Below are positions 5,740 to 7,009 of a stretch of DNA of 7,009 nt, in pieces. The first letter of the stretch is position 1. Every line of letters begins with the position of its first letter. The stretch covers positions 341-7,349 of the forward strand of contig JADFIX010000163.1 of the NCBI GenBank assembly GCA_022566435.1, written 5' to 3'. The notes beneath the pieces were generated by a model. It did no database searches and was not told the origin of the DNA. It saw only the letters and a list, made by a program, of their open reading frames with translations. The position numbers and the translations under genes are program-made. This stretch comes from Planctomycetota bacterium (GTDB lineage Bacteria; Planctomycetota; Phycisphaerae; UBA1845).

Positions 5740-5884
5740 CAACAGCGCACGAAGCCGCAGAGTTCGGCATCCGTGCCGAATCCCCTTGAAGTTAGGCCGG
5801 CGTGCCACGACTTGGTAAACTGAAACCCATGCACGGCCGTCTGGTGCCGCGACCAGCGGCGACGGCTGTGCGAATCGGTTGGCG
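5737..5884 (+). repeat. attC site, long family, copy C
   Basis: GCCCAAC (5737-5743) is an exact 5' box; the 3' box GTTGGCG (5878-5884) deviates from GTTRRRY at the sixth and seventh positions. Left GCACGAAGCCG pairs with right CGGCTGTGC with a two-base bulge, matching the L boxes of attC sites. Inside is a perfect hairpin, TTCGGCA (5763-5769), loop TCCG, TGCCGAA (5774-5780). A second possible hairpin joins GCACGGCCGTC (5831-5841) to GACGGCTGTGC (5861-5871). Confidence 0.83.
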
Positions 5885-5896
5885 GAACAAAGAACT

Positions 5897-6193
5897 GTGG
5901 CCACCACCGATGAATCAGCCGCAAAGCCTTCACTCAAGGTCGAGGTGTTCTATTGGTTCGTCGTTGTTTGCTGCACTGTCATTCCTTGGGTCTTGCACTT
6001 TTTCGTTGGATGGTGGGTAGCATTGCTGTCGATTCCTTTTCTCTTTTGTGCCTACGATCGCTTGTTCGTACCTCCCGGCGCGCTGTGCATGGGCATTCCT
6101 TTCATGATTCCGCTTTCTAGTGCTCTGGCATTGGTTACGTTTCAGATGGCCCAGCTTGCAAAATGGATCGTCGAGATGTCCGCAAGTGGTTAG
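5897..6193 (+). CDS. Small membrane protein, unknown family
   Basis: A protein of 98 residues from GTG 5897. The N-terminal tail is polar (1-14); hydrophobic stretches at about 17-32 and 34-52, then 64-88, give three probable helices with the motif DRLFVPPGALCMG between the second and third. I do not recognise a family. The GTG start is favoured because the preceding GTTGGCGGAACAAAGAACT aligns with GTTGGCGGAGCGAACA just before ATG 2460. A TTG at 5879 would lie inside the attC 3' box. The gene is the last in the array; no attC follows it, only element copy 3 at 6205. Confidence 0.68.
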   Translation: MATTDESAAKPSLKVEVFYWFVVVCCTVIPWVLHFFVGWWVALLSIPFLFCAYDRLFVPPGALCMGIPFMIPLSSALALVTFQMAQLAKWIVEMSASG

Positions 6194-6204
6194 CCGTGAC
6201 ACCT

Positions 6205-6230
6205 AAATCGCGAAGCCGGGCGGGTTTCCC
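6205..6230 (+). repeat. AAATCGGGTAGCC element, copy 3 (diverged)
   Basis: AAATCGCGAAGCC (6205-6217) then GGGCGGGTTTCCC (6218-6230). It differs from the first 13 bases of copies 1 and 2 at two positions and lacks the closing CCGCC arm, though GGG/CCC pairing remains. It lies 11 bases after the stop of the gene at 5897-6193. The rest of 6231-6310 shows no other feature except the GAGGG ribosome site of the next gene. Confidence 0.45.
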
Positions 6231-6298
6231 AGTCAGCCCCGGCCCAGATTGACGGGCTTTCCGGTCCTTCTTCCCTTATTTTGGCTGCCGTGTTGCTT

Positions 6299-6303
6299 GA
6301 GGG
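6299..6303 (+). promoter_or_regulatory. Ribosome binding site of the LRR gene
   Basis: GAGGG seven bases before ATG 6311. It is the clearest Shine-Dalgarno sequence in the window and decides the start over the in-frame ATG at 6281, which lies upstream of it. Confidence 0.5.
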
Positions 6304-6310
6304 CAAAGTG

Positions 6311-6895
6311 ATGTCCGATAGTCGCCCGAAGAAACCCCGCCGCCGCTGGTTGCAGTTCAGCCTGCGGACGTTCTTCGTGGTGCTGACGGTGTTCTGTGTG
6401 TGGTTGGGCGTTGTAGTCCATCGGGCCCATGAGCAACGGAAGGCGGTGGCGTGGGTTGAGGAGATGGGTGGAACTGTTTACTACGGCTACGAGTTCGATG
6501 AGGATATCAATGCGATTGTCGACGCCGAGCCGCCGGGGCCAAAACTGTTGCGGGAGTCTCTTGGCGATGATTATTTCCAAGACGTCCGTGCCGTTTACTT
6601 CCTCTTCACACCCGTGAGTGACCTGACCCCTTTGGCGGGATTGAAGAACATTCAGTATTTGGACTTCTCCAGTACCGAAGTCCGCGACGTGACCGCCTTG
6701 GCGGGATTGACCAAGCTGCGATGGTTGCACCTCTCCAACACGCAAGTAGGAAACTTGACCCCCTTGGCGGGGTTGCAGAACCTCCAAGTCCTGAGCATCG
6801 AGAACACGCCAGTGGGCAAAGAGCAAGTCGAAGAACTTCGCCAAGCGTTGCCCAACTGCGAAATCATTTGGTCGCCACCCGCCCCATCCCCATGA
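6311..6895 (+). CDS. Membrane-anchored leucine-rich-repeat protein
   Basis: A protein of 194 residues. The planctomycete N-terminal module (KKPRRRWLQFSLRTFF, residues 7-22) leads into one membrane helix (about 18-37). The charged RRR before it predicts that the N-terminus is cytoplasmic and the rest outside. Residues 38-90 form a linker. Then come three 22-residue leucine-rich repeats beginning DLTPLAGL (104), DVTALAGL (126) and NLTPLAGL (148), the 'L..L..L..L.L..T.V' type seen in internalin-like and many planctomycete proteins, closed by EQVEELRQALPNCEI (171-185). Such repeats generally mediate protein binding; the partner is unknown. The stop TGA 6893-6895 overlaps the next ATG (ATGA), so the two genes are probably translationally coupled. 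Confidence 0.88.
   Translation: MSDSRPKKPRRRWLQFSLRTFFVVLTVFCVWLGVVVHRAHEQRKAVAWVEEMGGTVYYGYEFDEDINAIVDAEPPGPKLLRESLGDDYFQDVRAVYFLFTPVSDLTPLAGLKNIQYLDFSSTEVRDVTALAGLTKLRWLHLSNTQVGNLTPLAGLQNLQVLSIENTPVGKEQVEELRQALPNCEIIWSPPAPSP
6612..6818 (+). repeat. Tandem 66-base leucine-rich-repeat units
   Basis: Three consecutive 22-codon units, marked by TTGGCGGGATTG at 6633 and 6699 and TTGGCGGGGTTG at 6765, encode residues 104-169 of the LRR protein. The spacing is exactly 66 bases, consistent with internal duplication. Confidence 0.75.
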
Positions 6896-7009
6896 CCACC
6901 GAACCCGACAAGCCGAAACCCCGCCGCCGCTGGTTACAGTACAGCCTGCGGACGTTCTTCGTCCTGCTGACGGTGTATGGGGTGTGGTATGGGTGGCTGG
7001 TCCATAGGG
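6892..7009 (+). CDS. Paralogue with planctomycete N-terminal module, cut by window end
   Basis: ATG 6892 overlaps the preceding stop and opens a frame that runs off the window after 39 codons. MTTEPDKPKPRRRWLQYSLR then TFFVLLTVYGVWYGWLVHR is a full anchor module with its membrane helix (about 22-37). The first ten residues are nearly those of the chimera at 2026, so the 2026 frame may derive from a gene like this one. By analogy with its neighbour it may carry leucine-rich repeats, but that part is not in the window. Confidence 0.8.
   Translation, partial: MTTEPDKPKPRRRWLQYSLRTFFVLLTVYGVWYGWLVHR

Larger units (their letters stand above)
10..5884 (+). mobile_element. Integron-type gene-cassette array (partial, no integrase seen)
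   Basis: Seen: short genes all in one direction, separated by structured repeats that open with RYYYAAC-like boxes (590, 871, 1894, 2287, 4698, 5104, 5737) and close with GTTRRRY-like boxes (10, 716, 975, 1949, 2427, 4793, 5246, 5878). Start codons lie 14 to 76 bases after each junction. Known: integron cassettes are one-gene units ending in an attC, cut by IntI between G and TT of the 3' box. Inferred cassettes run 11-716, 717-975, 976-1949, 1950-2427, 2428-4793, 4794-5246 and 5247-5878. The fifth is unusually long, at about 2.4 kb with several coding segments. No intI, attI or cassette promoter is present, so this could be the interior of a chromosomal integron or an attC cluster lacking an integrase. 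Confidence 0.75.

Noticed and set aside
2287..5884. Reading the long repeats as a MITE or other transposon remnant.
   Set aside because: All copies share one orientation, lie exactly between a stop and the next start, have attC-type internal boxes and spacing, and I see no target-site duplications.
2287..5884. Reading the repeats as a CRISPR array.
   Set aside because: The units are about 147 bases long and are separated by whole genes, not by short uniform spacers.
6249..6280. TTGACG followed by TTATTT as a sigma-70-type promoter before the LRR gene.
   Set aside because: The spacing is about 21 bases, too long for a confident call, and planctomycete promoters are poorly defined.
6233..6844. 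A 203-codon minus-strand frame with repeats.
   Set aside because: Its repeats are the mirror image of the leucine-rich repeats on the + strand.

Overview
The window (7,009 bases, GC-rich, every supported gene on the + strand) most likely comes from a planctomycete of the Pirellulales type. The main evidence is a short N-terminal module, charged RRRW followed by QFSLRTFF and one membrane helix, which occurs four times and is familiar from that phylum. A planctomycete-type leucine-rich-repeat protein and a remnant resembling the C-terminus of the planctomycete DUF1592/DUF1585 proteins agree with this. The assignment is inference; there is no rRNA or other strong marker gene.

From position 10 to about 5884 the window reads as an integron gene-cassette array. 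Three copies of a repeat of about 147 bases (2287-2433, 5104-5252, 5737-5884) sit between genes in one orientation. Each starts with an RYYYAAC box (GCTCAAC or GCCCAAC). Two of the three end in, or close to, the complementary GTTRRRY box. Inside these lie AAGCCG-like and CGGCT boxes at nearly the spacing of classical attC sites such as that of aadA. Two diverged sites (590-722 and 4698-4799) share the right-arm core GGCGACGGC. Two weaker candidates (871-981 and 1894-1955) and the right end of another site at position 1 complete the set. Start codons lie 14 to 76 bases after each proposed junction, and two reading frames end inside a site, both typical of cassettes. No integrase gene or attI site is in the window, so this is either an internal part of a chromosomal integron or an integrase-less cluster of attC sites.

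Cassette contents in order: an STM3941/PH-like membrane protein (25-633); a 46-residue stub of the planctomycete N-terminal module (757-897); a DUF3592 membrane protein (1012-1875); a 79-residue chimera of the same module with a zinc ribbon (2026-2265); a three-helix membrane protein (2460-2831); a frameshifted DUF1585-like C-terminal remnant (2933-3146) whose stop overlaps the start of an exported propeller/HEAT-like protein (3143-4696); a two-helix membrane protein (4811-5083); a zinc-ribbon protein (5293-5682); and another small membrane protein (5897-6193). They do not form a metabolic pathway. As in most cassette arrays they look like unrelated, mostly unknown small proteins, here strikingly rich in membrane proteins.

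After about 6200 no further attC is visible. Two genes with the full N-terminal module follow, joined by an ATGA overlap: a leucine-rich-repeat protein (6311-6895) and a paralogue cut by the window end (6892-7009). A separate short element beginning AAATCGGGTAGCC and containing a GC hairpin occurs three times (2847, 5710, 6205), always just after a small-protein gene.
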